Assembly (NCBI RefSeq): GCF_900005765.1
Contig: NC_041688.1
Coordinates: forward strand, 434,001 to 498,000
Length of the DNA stretch: 64,000 nucleotides
Source: Plasmodium relictum
Taxonomy: Eukaryota > Apicomplexa > Aconoidasida > Haemosporida > Plasmodiidae
Reading direction: 5' to 3'
The translations under genes were made by a program, and so were the position numbers. Shown one piece after another: positions 52,500 through 64,000 of this stretch. Position 1 is the first letter of the stretch. Each line of letters begins with the position of its first letter. The notes under the pieces are model-generated. The model had not been told where the DNA came from. It saw nothing but the letters and a program-made list of their open reading frames with translations, and searched no databases.

Positions 52500-53432
52500 A
52501 AAAATATAGAAAAAAAAAAAAAAAAAAAAAATTCTAAAAAAGAATTATTGTAGCTCATATATATTTGTTATGTATTTTTTTAAAAATTTTCATATATATT
52601 CTTAAAATTTGCCTTCTTTTTATAAATTTTTTTCTTTTTTTTTAAATAAATATTTTAATATATTATTTTTAATGAAAAATCCTTATTTTTTTAAATTTGA
52701 TCCAAATAAAACTTTACGTTATCATAGATATTTGCTTTACTTAAACAATAATTTTATATATATGATGTATATTTACAATTATATTATATATACATATATA
52801 TATGAGTAGACAAGTTAAAGATATACCCAAATAAATGTAATCTATATATATATTTTTTAAAATTTAAATTATATTAAATTTATACCTAAAAACAGTAAAC
52901 AAATGAATATTTTTAGAAATTTTTTTTTTAATTTAGAATTTTTTTTTTATATAAAATAATCAAAATTAAACATTAATTTTTTTTAGAAAATAAAAAGATT
53001 GAAGTATATTCTTAAAAAAATTTATAAATGAATCAAGAAGTCCTTTTAAAAGGTTTTTTTTTTTTAGAACTTTTCATTACAAAAATTAATAATAAGTATT
53101 TTTTTTAAATACTTAAGAAGTTACTCTTAAAAATCTAAAGTATTGCAAATATTAAAAATATTTCGATGAAGCAAAGAAATTAAAAAAAATATAAAAAACA
53201 TAAGAATAAAAAGAAAAAAAAATGGAAAAAATTTTATGTTATTAATAATAATGTAACAAAAGTAATATTAATAAATTTATATAGAATAAAAAGTAATAAA
53301 TAATAAAAATAAATTTGAAAATTTAAGGCAATTATATAAATATTAAAAATTAATTTAAAAATATAAATAAAAATTTTTTATGAAATATTTAAAGGATAGA
53401 AATTTATTTGAGTTATTAAAGACAAATATACA
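52500..53432. other. Convergent intergenic region, SWIB / RAP
   Basis: About 0.9 kb between two 3' ends. A frame at 52672-52809 is AT-rich and Tyr/Ile-heavy and I do not support it as a gene. Confidence 0.5.
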
Positions 53433-56400
53433 TTATATATTATAATTGACTTTATTTAATATTTTTTTAATGAAATCAGTTGTATTTAAACCGCTAAACA
53501 TAAATGTATGGTTACTAATTGAAATAGAAATAACGATAAATCCAAGAGCTCTCAATAATCTTTTCTTAAATAAAGTATTTGGCTTATAAACAATTGATTC
53601 ACCTTTTTGAAAAAAGTGACTAGGTCCATCAATTTCTATAACTATCTATAAAAAGAAAAAATAAAATAAAAAAATAGTCTCTTTTGAATATTTATTTTTG
53701 TAAAATGCTTTATACAATATGTTGAATTCATGTAATTATATATATATATTTAAAAAAAAATAAATAAGATAAAAATAAGAAATACTTTTGAATGAGGTAT
53801 ATAAATATCAACAAGGATTGAATCAAATATAAAATATTCATTATAATGAAAAATATTTAGTTGTCTTAATTCATCAGATATTTTTTTATGGGCAGATGAA
53901 GATATTTGATTTTTTTCTTCTTTTCTTTGATTTCTTGCTAATTGTTTTTTCCATATATTCAAAGTAGTAACTGAAACATTGAAATATTTTTCAAAAATAA
54001 GTTGTATTTTTTTCTTTATATCAATACTTCTGAAGTGATCATTCTTTATATTTTGATAGCTTTTCAATGCTTTATTTATATTTTTTTCATTATATAATAT
54101 ATATAAGCAAAAAGAAAAGGATGCTTGATATAACTGAGATTGGTGTAATTGTGATATATACTTCTGAAATTTATTAGAACTCTTTTTTTTATGATTCCTT
54201 ATAAATCTTTTGTTGCATTCAGATAAACCATTCTCAAAAACATTTCTTGAAAAAACATTTAACATGGACAAACTCCATAATATATTAGCTATTGATTGTG
54301 TTTCACAATTTGTCCATTTAATAATTTTTTCTTTCAGTTGAGACTGAAATAATTCCAGTAACTTGAAGACTATATTATTATTATTTGTTTGGCTATATAT
54401 ATTATCTTCATCATTTAATTTATTAAAAATTCTTAAATAATTGGAATTGTTAATATTGCTTAAATTTTTATTTATACTGCTATTATTACATATAATATTA
54501 TTATTTGAAGTTTTATCATTGTCACTGTATTTGATATTAATATATTTAATATCATTATTAGTAGATTTATCATTGTTATATGATATATTTAGTTCCTCAT
54601 TCATATTGATGTTATTGTTCATATCATTATTAATAAAATTAAATTGAGTTTCTTTTTTTTTTGTATCATTTCTTAAATTTTCATTTGGAATAATATTGTT
54701 TTTCATAATTCTATTACTACCATCATCATCATTTAATTCTATTTTATTTTTATTATTATTAAAAATATCTAAATCAATATTTAAACCAATTTTACTTTTT
54801 TGATTTTCATCTACTTTATATTTCTCATCATTAAAATGAGAAATTGCTGGAAAAATATATTCATTGTTAATAATATGAACATACGGTTTACAATCGAAGT
54901 CAAAATTGATTTTTTCAGTAGATATGTTTTCATCTTTCTCATAAACATAACTTGTATGTAAAGATTCTAAATTGTTTTTATCTACAAATAAATAATACAA
55001 AGAATCATTTTCCTTTTTATAGTATAAAATATTTTTATTATTCTCATTGATAGTATTTAAACTATTAATATTTGCGTTATTTACTGCATTATTATTTAAG
55101 TTATTTCTTTTCATATATATATAGTACTTTAAATTTTTATGATCTGAATATATATCCTTATATAAACCTAAGCCAATATTAGCACATGACCAAAATATAT
55201 TTGACCAACTTCTCATAGTCATTTTATCTTTTTCATTGTTAATTTTTTTTAAGGAATACTTTAAGAAATTTTCAAATAATAAAAAGAAAACGTATTTTTT
55301 ATCATCTATACTATCATCTTCTATTAAATTGTTCTCTGTTGGATTATTATAAGTATTATAAACATCATTAAAAAAAAAGAATTTATCATAGTTGAATATA
55401 TTTTCATTTTCTTCCTTTTTCGTTTTGTCTATTGTTAAATAATCTTCATCAATGTTATATAAATCGAAATGCCTTTTTTTAATAGTATTCAAAATATTTT
55501 GATTTATTGAATCAGAAGCAAAAATAGACAAACTGTACAAGACGGTTGATATATCTTTTAATAATAATTTATCAAAAATTTTTAATGCATAATTATATAG
55601 CATAATTAATATGTCAAAGTTACAATATTTTGAAATTCCAAATGACCATATTATATTACTAAATTCTTGTGCTTTAAATTTATTTTCATTAATATATTTT
55701 TTTATACAATTATATAATAATAAAAATTCTTCTTTTGTTTTAATAAGTTCATTTTTTGTTGCACTAAATGACCATATGATAATTGATATTTCTTGTGCTT
55801 TAAAACTATTTATGTTTTCATAAAATTGTTTTTTTATATTTGTCCATACATATATATCTTTATTTGATAAAATAGCAGAAGCCCAAGCAATATTAGCTAC
55901 ATGTTTCGTAATAACTATAGAATTGTCTGCCAAATTCTTTTTTAATAATTCATATATATAACTGTATATTTTTATATTAGATAAACTTGCATGATTATTG
56001 TACATAAAATCTTTATATTTTTTTAATTCAATGTCCTTTTTATTTATCATAATGTTGCTATCATTAGATTCTAAAGGTAAATTACTTTTTTCACAATTAT
56101 TTTCTTCATCATTTTTTTCATTATTTTTATCTTTATTTTCATTTTTATCATCAAATTTAATTTCATTTACATGTTGTTTCATGGATTTAGAATTATATTT
56201 CTCTGCATTCTCATCTACTTGATCATTTTTATAAGTGGAATTAAAAGCAACATTTGATTTTTCTTCTTCACTTGCATTAGAATAATTTTCAAACAAGCTA
56301 AAAGTCACGGGATCAAAATAATTATCTGTTTCAATTGCTTGATTTAAATTTTTTTTTAAATAAAAGTTTTTATTTTTTATATGTTTTGCTATTCGGTGAT

Positions 56401-57211
56401 ATGCTGTTACAATGTTAACTTGATTAAAAATGTTTTTTTTTTTTTGTTTGTTTTCATTTTCATCATACTTAATCAAGACATTTAGTAATTCTTCAACAGA
56501 TAATGAATTTACTAATTCCTTATTTATTTTTATATTTAAATGGTTAGTATCTTTAGAAGTGTTGTTTATAGATAAGTAATATGCTGATTGATATTTATGT
56601 GATTCATCATTGGTTAATTCGTTATCTATATTATATTTTTCTAAATCAAAATTATTAATTTCGTTTGTATTATTCCAAGAAGTAAATTTGTAATGTCTTT
56701 TTTTGTTCTTTTTAACATCTTTATTTAATTTTAATTCATTATTTAAAGGGCCATTTGAATTTTTTGCTTCACAATCTAAAGTGACTTCATTATTTAAATT
56801 ATCCAGATTATTATCTAGATTATCTACTATATCATTTTCTACTGTATTTATACGCTCATAAGATATTATTTTATTTTGCTTTTTCTTATTATTGAACTTT
56901 AAGAAAATAACATTTTTTATTTTTTTAACATTTCTATGATTCGCTAAATTAAACCAACTCTGCAAAAAATTGTCCTTTTTCTCATAAAAAATTGTATTCT
57001 TTTTTCTATTTCTTTCATTAAAATTTTTGGTATAAAATTTTTTGCTTTTATTACATAAAAAAAAGGTTTTATCTCTTATAATTAAATCGAAATCATAATT
57101 TTTACTTAAACACTTGATATTTTTTAAATAATATACCTTTACTAATAAAAAGAAAATTAGTAACAATTTTAAATTAAAATATTTATTTTTTAATTTCATA
57201 TATACTAACAT
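53433..57211 (-). CDS. RAP-domain protein with heptatricopeptide-like repeats, organellar
   Basis: Two exons on the minus strand, 57211-53786 and 53645-53433, join in phase 0 across a 140-nt intron to give 1212 aa. The N-terminus has a hydrophobic segment (about 13-28, FNLKLLLIFFLLVKVYYL) followed by a Lys/Asn-rich stretch, compatible with a signal plus transit peptide or a mitochondrial presequence. Helical repeats with the WA/WS signature appear at about 430-590 (ANIAWASAILSNK, ISIIIWSFSATKNE, FSNIIWSFGISKY) and near 970 (IANILWSLSMLNV), as in apicomplexan heptatricopeptide repeat proteins. The RAP domain covers about 1120-1200: ILVDIYIPHSK, then across the splice junction IVIEIDGPSHFF, TLFKKRLLRALGFIVISIS. 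RAP proteins act on organellar RNA. Without the last exon the key IEIDGPSHF block would be lost. Confidence 0.9.
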
Positions 57212-57848
57212 ATCCTTTTATAGCAAAAAATTATGCAATTCATTTTTCTAAAATTTTGACAATAAAATGAAGAGAAATACGACAAACGAAAAAAAAAAAA
57301 ATAAGAAAATTAAAAAAGTGGTACTTTGTTCATTTTAAATGAGATAAAATTCAAAAAGAACAATAAAGATTAAAAAAATAAAAAAAAACTTATTTAAAGA
57401 TATTTATCCAGCATTCTATATAATTCTTAAAAATATATATGTTAAAATATATTTTAATATAAATGTAATAATTTTATAAAAATATGTTTATCAATAAAAA
57501 AAAAAAAAAAAATGGATATAATTTTAAAAGTACATTAATTATTATATGAATTTAGTAACATTTTATTGGAATTTATACATTTTTGTATTTTTTTAATAAT
57601 TTAAATTTAGTAATATTTTATTGATATTTATACTTTTTTGCATTTTTTTAATAATTTAAAAGTTTTAAAATATACATGAATACTTAGGAATCGCTTATTA
57701 TTCAAAAAATTTAAACTTTAATACAAATTTTGTTTATGAAAAAAATGAAAATTTTTATAAAATTTTTTATTAACAAAAAAAAAAAAAAAATAAAATAAAA
57801 ATAACATAAATATACTTAATTTTTTTTTCTTTATAAGTTTTTCCTTCT
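57212..57848. other. Intergenic region, RAP 5' / NOSIP 3'
   Basis: About 640 bp between two minus-strand genes. It should contain the RAP promoter and holds a 55-bp tandem duplication. Confidence 0.5.
57551..57660. repeat. 55-bp tandem duplication
   Basis: Two adjacent 55-bp units, 57551-57605 and 57606-57660, both begin TTTAGTAA and end TTTTTTTAATAATTTAAA. By eye they differ at about five positions. It is non-coding, upstream of the RAP gene. Confidence 0.9.
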
Positions 57849-59138
57849 TCAAAGTAGTGGTTCTCTATATAACGTTTTTTCAACGTTACTATGAGAACAA
57901 AAAGCTTGGAAAAAAAAAAAAAAATAAAATAAAATAAAAGTGATATATAAAGATTAGAACATAATTTTTATTTTCATATGTCACAATATGGAATTATTTT
58001 AATTTTGTAACATTTATATTTAAAAAGGAGTATATTCAATAGATACAAAAATTCTAAAAGTAAAAAATACTCAAAAACTTGCATACCCGTTCCTCCTGGT
58101 TGTAAATCAATAAAATCTCCTTCTCCTACAGATATTTCCCAAGAATTTTTTTTGTTGTAAATGTAACTTTCAAAAAATGACTAAAAATAAAGAATTGTAA
58201 AAATGATAATAAATCTTATTTTTTGTAAACTCTAAAGTTTATTTCATTAATTCATTATTTTATTTTAATTTTCTTCTTTTTTTTTTATATTTCTGAAATG
58301 TATATTCCTTTAATCTTTTTTATTTTATTACTTTTTCACTTACTTTTAAAATAATCTGTCCAGTTTTTTTTATCAGAACTGCCTTATGATAATCAATATT
58401 TTTTTTAGAAAATGAGCAAACCCAACTATGATAAAATAAAATATTAATATATTTAGATACATTGTAACTGTATATTTACATTTATTTTTTTTTTTTTTAC
58501 TGTATAATTTATAAAAATAATATTCCTACTTCTCTTTTGTTGAATCCTTTTTATTTAACACTTCTGGATTTATAGTTATTAAATCACTGATTTTTATAGG
58601 ATTTTTACTAATTGGGCAAATTAAGTTTTTTGAAGGAGGTTTTAATTTTTTTTGAATAGCATCTTTTTTTACTTTTGAATTATTAGACAGCCAGAAATTG
58701 TTTGATATATCCAAAAGGTTTTCCTTTTTTTCTTTCTACAATAAAATACTTTTATTTTATATATCTAATTTTGTTAAAATATTATTAACTTAAATTTCTT
58801 TTTTTTTTTTTAATATTTACCTTATCTTTTTCATTATCATTTATACTTTCTAGGTCTTCTATAAATTTTCTTTTCTCTTTCTCTTTTTCATAATTAGCTT
58901 CATCCTTTTTTTTTTTTTTTAATTCTTTAATATAATCGTTATATTCTTTTTTTTTTTGAGTATATACTTTTTTTTGAGTTAATAAATTACTAATTATACA
59001 CATTTTACAAAATATATGACCATATGGTGTACTTACTGGATATTCAGCATTTCTTAAACATATCCAGCATTGCTCAAATTTTCTCATTGAATCTTTTCCT
59101 AACCGTTCTTTTAAAGTTCCTACATCTTTTTTAGTTTA

Positions 59139-59194
<56 letters not shown>

Positions 59195-59340
59195 AATAAT
59201 TCTTAATTCTAAAAACATAATATTTTGAATAATATATTTTCATATATTTTCTATGAATTAATTTTTATACCTTTAACATTTTTTCTCTCATGATATGTAA
59301 AAATAGGATTTGCTGTATTATTTTTACTATGCCTTGGCAT
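57849..59340 (-). CDS. NOSIP-like U-box protein
   Basis: Six exons on the minus strand: 59340-59271, 59125-58821, 58735-58530, 58425-58344, 58180-58087 and 57904-57849, giving 270 aa with all phases matching. The start MPRHSKNNTANPIFTYHERE is the NOSIP N-terminal signature. The split RING/U-box begins FEQCWICLRNAEYPVSTPYG (40-59) with GHIFCKMCI, followed by a Lys/Glu-rich coiled coil. The second half has NLICPISKNPIKISDL and later WVCSFSKKNIDYHKAVLIKK, and the end GGTAFCSHSNVEK fits the family C-terminus (GGTGFA). That match decided the last acceptor at 57905; another acceptor downstream gives an unrelated tail. Human NOSIP is an E3 ubiquitin ligase associated with the spliceosome and PP2A. 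Plasmodium has no clear nitric oxide synthase, so the name reflects homology only. Confidence 0.9.
59142..59190. repeat. (TA)n microsatellite in NOSIP intron 1
   Basis: About 49 nt of pure alternating A and T fill much of the first intron (59126-59270), immediately upstream of the acceptor region on the coding strand. Confidence 0.9.
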
Positions 59341-60306
59341 GTTAATTTAAAAACTTATAAAGAATGATACCATTTAATACACGTTAAATTTTTCTTTAAA
59401 AAGTAAATAAAATGTTAAAAATTAAAATTAAAATTTTTTAATTTATGTAATTTATCATTTATATAATTAAAAAACAATTTTTAAAAAATATATATCTCAT
59501 AAATAAAAAAAAATAAAAATAAATTTTTTTTTTTTCATAATATATAAGTATTTTTTATACTAGTAACCATATTCATTTTCAAAGTTGACTAACAATTTTA
59601 TTAAAAATATATTTTATATTTATGAACATTTGTTATTCATTAAATAATCAAAGGGAAAAAAAAAAAAAATAAAAAAAAAATATAATAATTAAAAATAGTT
59701 AAATATATAACTTTTTTTCAAAAACAAATATCTCTTCGTTATATTTTTATTGTATATTTTTTTTTTTCAAAAATATTTATATATTAATTCCGTCTAATAA
59801 TTATTAACTACATATTATTTTTTAAATGTCTTATAAGAACTATTCGTTAAATTATACATTTTTTTTTAAGTAATTACGCATCTTCATTATAAATAATATA
59901 TATGGAAAATTAATTTATTATTTTAAATATAATTTTAATCATATGAAAATAGAAAAATAAAAATATTTTTAATTTATAATATTCCATTTCTAAGTGATGC
60001 TTTTTATTTTAACGCAATTTATCTATATATTTAAAAAGAAAATAGAACTCACCTAGATAATACTAATCTGTTCTAAAATTTTTAAATATACTCTTTTTTT
60101 AAAAAAAAAATTTGTTTAGTCTTTTTCACCTTTTTTTTTTTTTTTGTCGTAATTCATATAATAAAAATTTTCTATTAAATTTCCTTTCTTTTTTTTTTTT
60201 TTTGCTTTTTAAAGGAATTTAAATGTTTTTAAAAATAATATATATAAACTTATTGATTTAACTTTACTAATAGAATTTCAATGATAATTTCTCTCTAAGT
60301 ATTAAA
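59341..60306. other. Divergent promoter region, NOSIP / B-box protein
   Basis: About 1 kb of AT-rich DNA between two divergent starts. Runs of A and T only; no clear motif. Confidence 0.5.
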
Positions 60307-62234
60307 ATGGCTTGCAACCCTGTAGGAACAGATATTAATATTTTAGACAATAATTTAACTCAAATTTTTCGAGATTCAGAAGAATGGCTAATTTTAGAAT
60401 ATTTTTTGCAAATGAATACAAGAACATCAAGAGTAAAATTAGTGCAAGCATGGCATGTATCTCCAGCTCATATAATAAACAAATTTGAAAAAAGAAATTC
60501 AGAAAAATTAGTCCTAAAATGCTTTATTGATACTTTAGCATTAGATAAAGATAATACAATTCAAGATATATGTAGAAGAGGTTTTTCTATTTCAAAAAAA
60601 GGATTAAAATTATCTGTTGGAAATTTTAAGTTAGATTCACTAATAAATCATACTATAAATTTATTTTGATTTCTTTTTTTTTTTCTTTATATATTTTAGT
60701 TTATAAAATATTTAAATACTTTATATTCATTTAATCATAAAATATTTTTAGAATATAAATAGCAAATATTATATATATATATGTATTTTTTTAATAAATT
60801 TGGGAATATAAAGAATCTACACTATATTTATTAATGTATTAAAAACTGATTTAATCTATTAAATTACAAAACAATTTATATTTTTATGTAATTTTTTTTT
60901 TATGCAGCATACCTGGGTTTCCCTTAACATCATTAAACAAAAAAAATATTGCTAATGATTCTAAGGAACTAATATACGAACCAGATGTAACATATTTAGG
61001 AAAAAAAGAAAAAAAAAAAATAATAGAGCACAGTGAAACAGTTTTATTATCAGGTGAAAGGAGTTTATTTGAATTTTTTTTATGCGATGTAGGTATAGGT
61101 TTATCATTAGCTGTAAACGAGAATGAAATTGGAGCATATAATAGAGATACATTGCCTATTGAATATGACAGTATATTTATAAAAAAAAAAAAAGACAGAG
61201 CATTAGATGATTCATTAACAATTCATTACAAAAATAAAAATAACGAAAATGAAGATAATCATAATGAAATTAATTTAGTATTAGGTGGTGATATAATGGC
61301 AACTTATGGTGTTTTACCTTATTATACATTTCATCATGAATATATAATTTATGACAATTCACAGTTGTTACCTCGTTACTTAATTCAATTTGAATGCGAC
61401 CCAAGTGCAGAAGAACATTTTGCTGTTCCCTTGTGTGATTACTGTCAGGATGCTCCTTCTGTATTTTATTGTGAATCAGATGAAGTAAGATTATGTGAAA
61501 AGTGCGATAATATTATTCATTCACAAAATAAGCTAGTTATGAAGCATATAAGAAAAACATTGAATGAAGCTCAAAAAATTCCGGGAATATGTAAAACACA
61601 TTTGCATAATGATATTAATATGTTCTGTACAGTTTGCCATGTTCCTATATGTAATTTATGCACATCTAGCCACTCACACACAGATTTACTAAGCGAAAAC
61701 TTATTTAGCTTAAATAATAATTCTGATACCATTATTTCATTAAATATGGCATATAAGGCTATTATACAATATAGTAGTCAACCATCGAAACTTATTAAAG
61801 AAAGAAAGAGAAACTTAAACGATTTGCTAAATAAAATTGAGAAATTATATGAACAAGTTAAATTAAATATTCACGATGCAGAAAAAAATGTGTATACTAT
61901 ACTTGAAGATTTAGTGAAGCAATTACATATTATAACAGAAAAAAAAATGAGTTCAGTTTTAAGTGAAGAATATGAATTAAAACGGCAGTTTAATGAAATA
62001 ATATGGAATGAATCATTTTTACATTATTTACAAACTATTTTGCCTCCGGCAGATTTTATGAATGCCTGGTTAAATCATTGTAAGTACCGTGAAGAAATTG
62101 AAAAAAATTCACTAATTGTAGAAAAAATTTACTCATTAATATTCCCTGATATGAGAATAAAGGGAAATATAAATATTGTTACTGAAGGATCAATTGAACA
62201 TGAAAATTTATTTCACTCAACTAAAAACATATAG
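60307..62234 (+). CDS. Two-B-box protein with a PARP-like (ADP-ribosyltransferase) region
   Basis: Exons 60307-60629 and 60908-62234 join to give 549 aa. The only in-phase donor is GTTAGA, with acceptor ATGCAG. Residues about 1-260 resemble a degenerate PARP catalytic domain: SRVKLVQAWHVSPAHIINKF, the RRGFSI turn, FEFFLCDVGIGLSL, LPIEYDSIFI and HHEYIIYDNSQLLPRYL, where E252 matches the PARP catalytic Glu. The expected HG and Tyr motifs are missing or changed (CFIDT; GNFNIPG). B-box 1 has C284, C287, C296, C304, C307, H312 and H321; B-box 2 has C336, H339, C348, C351, C356, C359, H363 and H365. A helical coiled-coil region (about 400-500) follows, as in TRIM proteins, but no RING is present. 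The B-boxes are sure; the PARP relation is an inference from motif order. Confidence 0.82.
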
Positions 62235-63731
62235 AATAATATAATAGGAGAAATTTAATATTTTTAAAGTGAGTTTCACTAATAAATACAATGTAAATTA
62301 TAAATTATGTTTACGCATATAAAGCATTCATAGTTTTTTTTTTTTTTTTTTTGTTTTAAACTTTTATTTTCTTCAAAAAAAAATACTTAATAAATATGTA
62401 ATTATCTATATATATTTTTTTTTTGTTGTCAATACTTATATGACATATATGATTATTACTTAAAGGAAACATTATGCAGGCTTAGGTACTACAAATTTCA
62501 TTGATATATTTTTTTTTTTTTTTATAAAAGTTAATAATAAGTATTTATTTTATAGGTATTTTTCTAATTTAATAAATATATCTCTTTTTAAAAAAAAAAA
62601 AAATTCAAAAAAGATAAACAAATAATAAAAGAAATAATTAAAATATGATAAAAATTATCTTTTTTTTTTTTCTATATTTATAGGTTTAAAAAATATCATA
62701 TTCATGCTATAAATGAAAATGTACATAAATTATATGTAACTTTTTTTTACATTGTAAAATAATAAAGCACCCTGTTTTTTTTTACAATTTATTTTTCAGT
62801 TTCCTTTATTTATACTATAAAGAGAAATAAAAAAATTAATTTATAATAAATATATTATTTTTTATTACAACTTTTTTCTTTTTTTTTATTTTAATGATCT
62901 TACAAGAAAAAATTTCGATAATTTTTAAAGGAAACTCATTGGAAAAATACATTTTATATCTTTTATTAAGTTTTCATTTGCTTATAATCTTTAAAATAAC
63001 TCATTTTTATGTATACTCATAAAAAAAAATTTATTATATTTTTTTTTTTTTTGGAAATTTTTTTATTAAGTATGGAAAAAAAGAAAGTTCATGGAAATTA
63101 AGTATTTTTTTTTTTTTTTGGTATAATATTAAATTTAAATTTTATATAAATTTAATAAAAATACATATATTATTTTTTTCTAATATATTATATATTTTCA
63201 AAAAATATTTTAGGGGATGATCAAAATATGTAAAAAAAAAAAAAAAATAAATAAAAAAATAATTAAAATGTATATTTTGTACTTTTTTTTATTTAATAAT
63301 AATTTTTTTTTTTTCTTTAAGAATAGAAATTATGAGCTTAAGAACAATAATTAAAGTGTACACATTCATAGTCCATTAATTTCCCTATTTTCTCTAGAAA
63401 ACTAGACCTTTTAAAAATATATATATTAGGAAATATGTTATACTAAGAAGGAAAAAAAAAACTTTTTTTAATTTCAAAAAAATTTAGAAATGTGCAAAAA
63501 AAAAAAAAAAAAAAAAAAAAACATTAAAAATTAAATTTAAAAAAAAAAAAAAAAGAAAAACATGCGATGTGTACGTAAAAAAAAAAAATAATAATAAATT
63601 TCTTAAAAAAAAAAAAGCCATGGTTAGAAAAAAAAAAAAGAAAAATTCTTGTTTTCTTAATTTTAGAATGTTAAGAAATAAAGATCGTTCAAGCAAATGA
63701 AATTTAATAATTTTTTTTTTTTAATTTTTGA
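62235..63731. other. Tandem intergenic region near the right edge
   Basis: About 1.5 kb of A/T tracts. Long A runs at about 63497-63520 and 63539-63554 create lysine or phenylalanine frames that are not genes. Confidence 0.5.
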
Positions 63732-64000
63732 ATGAGTGAAGAAAAAAGAGATATTAAAAAGTTAGGAATGGGTCATAATTCTCATTCTTTTAAAAATATA
63801 AATAAAATACAGGAAAAAAATAAGATAATTAAAGATATATGTCATAGTAAATTATTAAATGATATAAATGAAGAAAAAAAAAATAGTTGTAAAAATTTAT
63901 TACAAACAAATTCTGAACTATCCAAAAATTTGAATTTAGAATGTTTAAGTCATAAATATAGCGAAATAAATTTATTATATTGCGATAATAAATACATCAA
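63732..64000 (+). CDS. 5' part of an unidentified protein, cut by the right edge
   Basis: ATG at 63732 opens a frame that runs off the window end (89 full codons). It begins MSEEKRDIKKLGMGHNSHSF and continues with Lys/Asn/Leu-rich sequence containing Cys residues (IKDICHSKLLND, NSCKNLLQTNSELSKN, LECLSHKYSEINLLYCDNKY). Composition is like the hydrophilic N-termini of the neighbouring genes and the frame stays open while the others are closed. No domain is recognisable yet. Confidence 0.65.
   Translation, partial: MSEEKRDIKKLGMGHNSHSFKNINKIQEKNKIIKDICHSKLLNDINEEKKNSCKNLLQTNSELSKNLNLECLSHKYSEINLLYCDNKYI

Noticed and set aside
52609-52809. 66-codon frame downstream of SWIB
   Set aside because: AT-rich Tyr/Ile composition, sits between convergent 3' ends, and matches no family.
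57780-57894. Alternative last exon of NOSIP using the CATAG acceptor
   Set aside because: It gives a long unrelated Lys/Phe tail, whereas the CCAAG acceptor at 57905 gives the family-like GGTAFCSHSNVEK ending.

Overview
The window is nuclear chromosomal DNA of a malaria parasite (genus Plasmodium). The base composition is extremely AT-rich, with almost GC-free intergenic DNA full of poly(dA), poly(dT) and (TA)n. Proteins carry long Asn/Lys low-complexity insertions, introns are short GT-AG introns, and the gene order is one I recall from a conserved block on P. falciparum chromosome 5. The species cannot be fixed from sequence alone; the very low GC would suit an avian-type Plasmodium, but that is inference. 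I see no mobile element, CRISPR array, tRNA, rRNA or sign of horizontal transfer.

Layout, left to right. The left edge (1-3276) holds the last exon of an unidentified plus-strand gene and a minus-strand C3HC zinc-finger (ZC3HC1/NIPA-like) protein. From 5.8 to 24.1 kb come a CCR4-family deadenylase with a plant-like MYND-type domain, ribosomal protein eS24, the haem O synthase COX10, the V-ATPase proteolipid c (five exons), mitochondrial ribosomal protein uL14 and a histone stem-loop-binding protein (SLBP). From 26.5 to 36.9 kb come a four-exon protein of unknown function, a small multi-exon secreted protein with a 17-nt microexon, and the RNA-binding protein PUF1. From 38.7 to 52.5 kb come a WDR26/Gid7-like protein, the spliceosomal helicase DDX23/Prp28, the P-type cyclin CYC3, proteasome subunit beta6 (beta type-1) and a small organelle-type SWIB protein. 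From 53.4 to 64 kb come a RAP-domain protein with heptatricopeptide-like repeats, a six-exon NOSIP homologue, a protein joining a PARP-like region to two B-boxes, and the start of an unidentified gene cut by the right edge.

Themes. Many genes act on RNA: deadenylation (CCR4), 3'UTR binding (PUF1), histone mRNA 3' ends (SLBP), splicing (DDX23), organellar RNA (RAP) and translation (eS24, uL14m). Several act in protein turnover (proteasome beta6, NOSIP U-box, WDR26/GID). This is ordinary eukaryotic housekeeping order, not an operon.

Most interesting points: the B-box protein looks like a degenerate ADP-ribosyltransferase in a genus usually said to lack PARPs; the CCR4 carries the plant-type MYND-like domain instead of leucine-rich repeats; SLBP, C3HC and WDR26 homologues imply under-studied histone-mRNA, nuclear-basket and GID-ligase functions; and there are hidden exons at both window edges. 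All splice sites were read by eye from consensus and reading phase and have no transcript support here.
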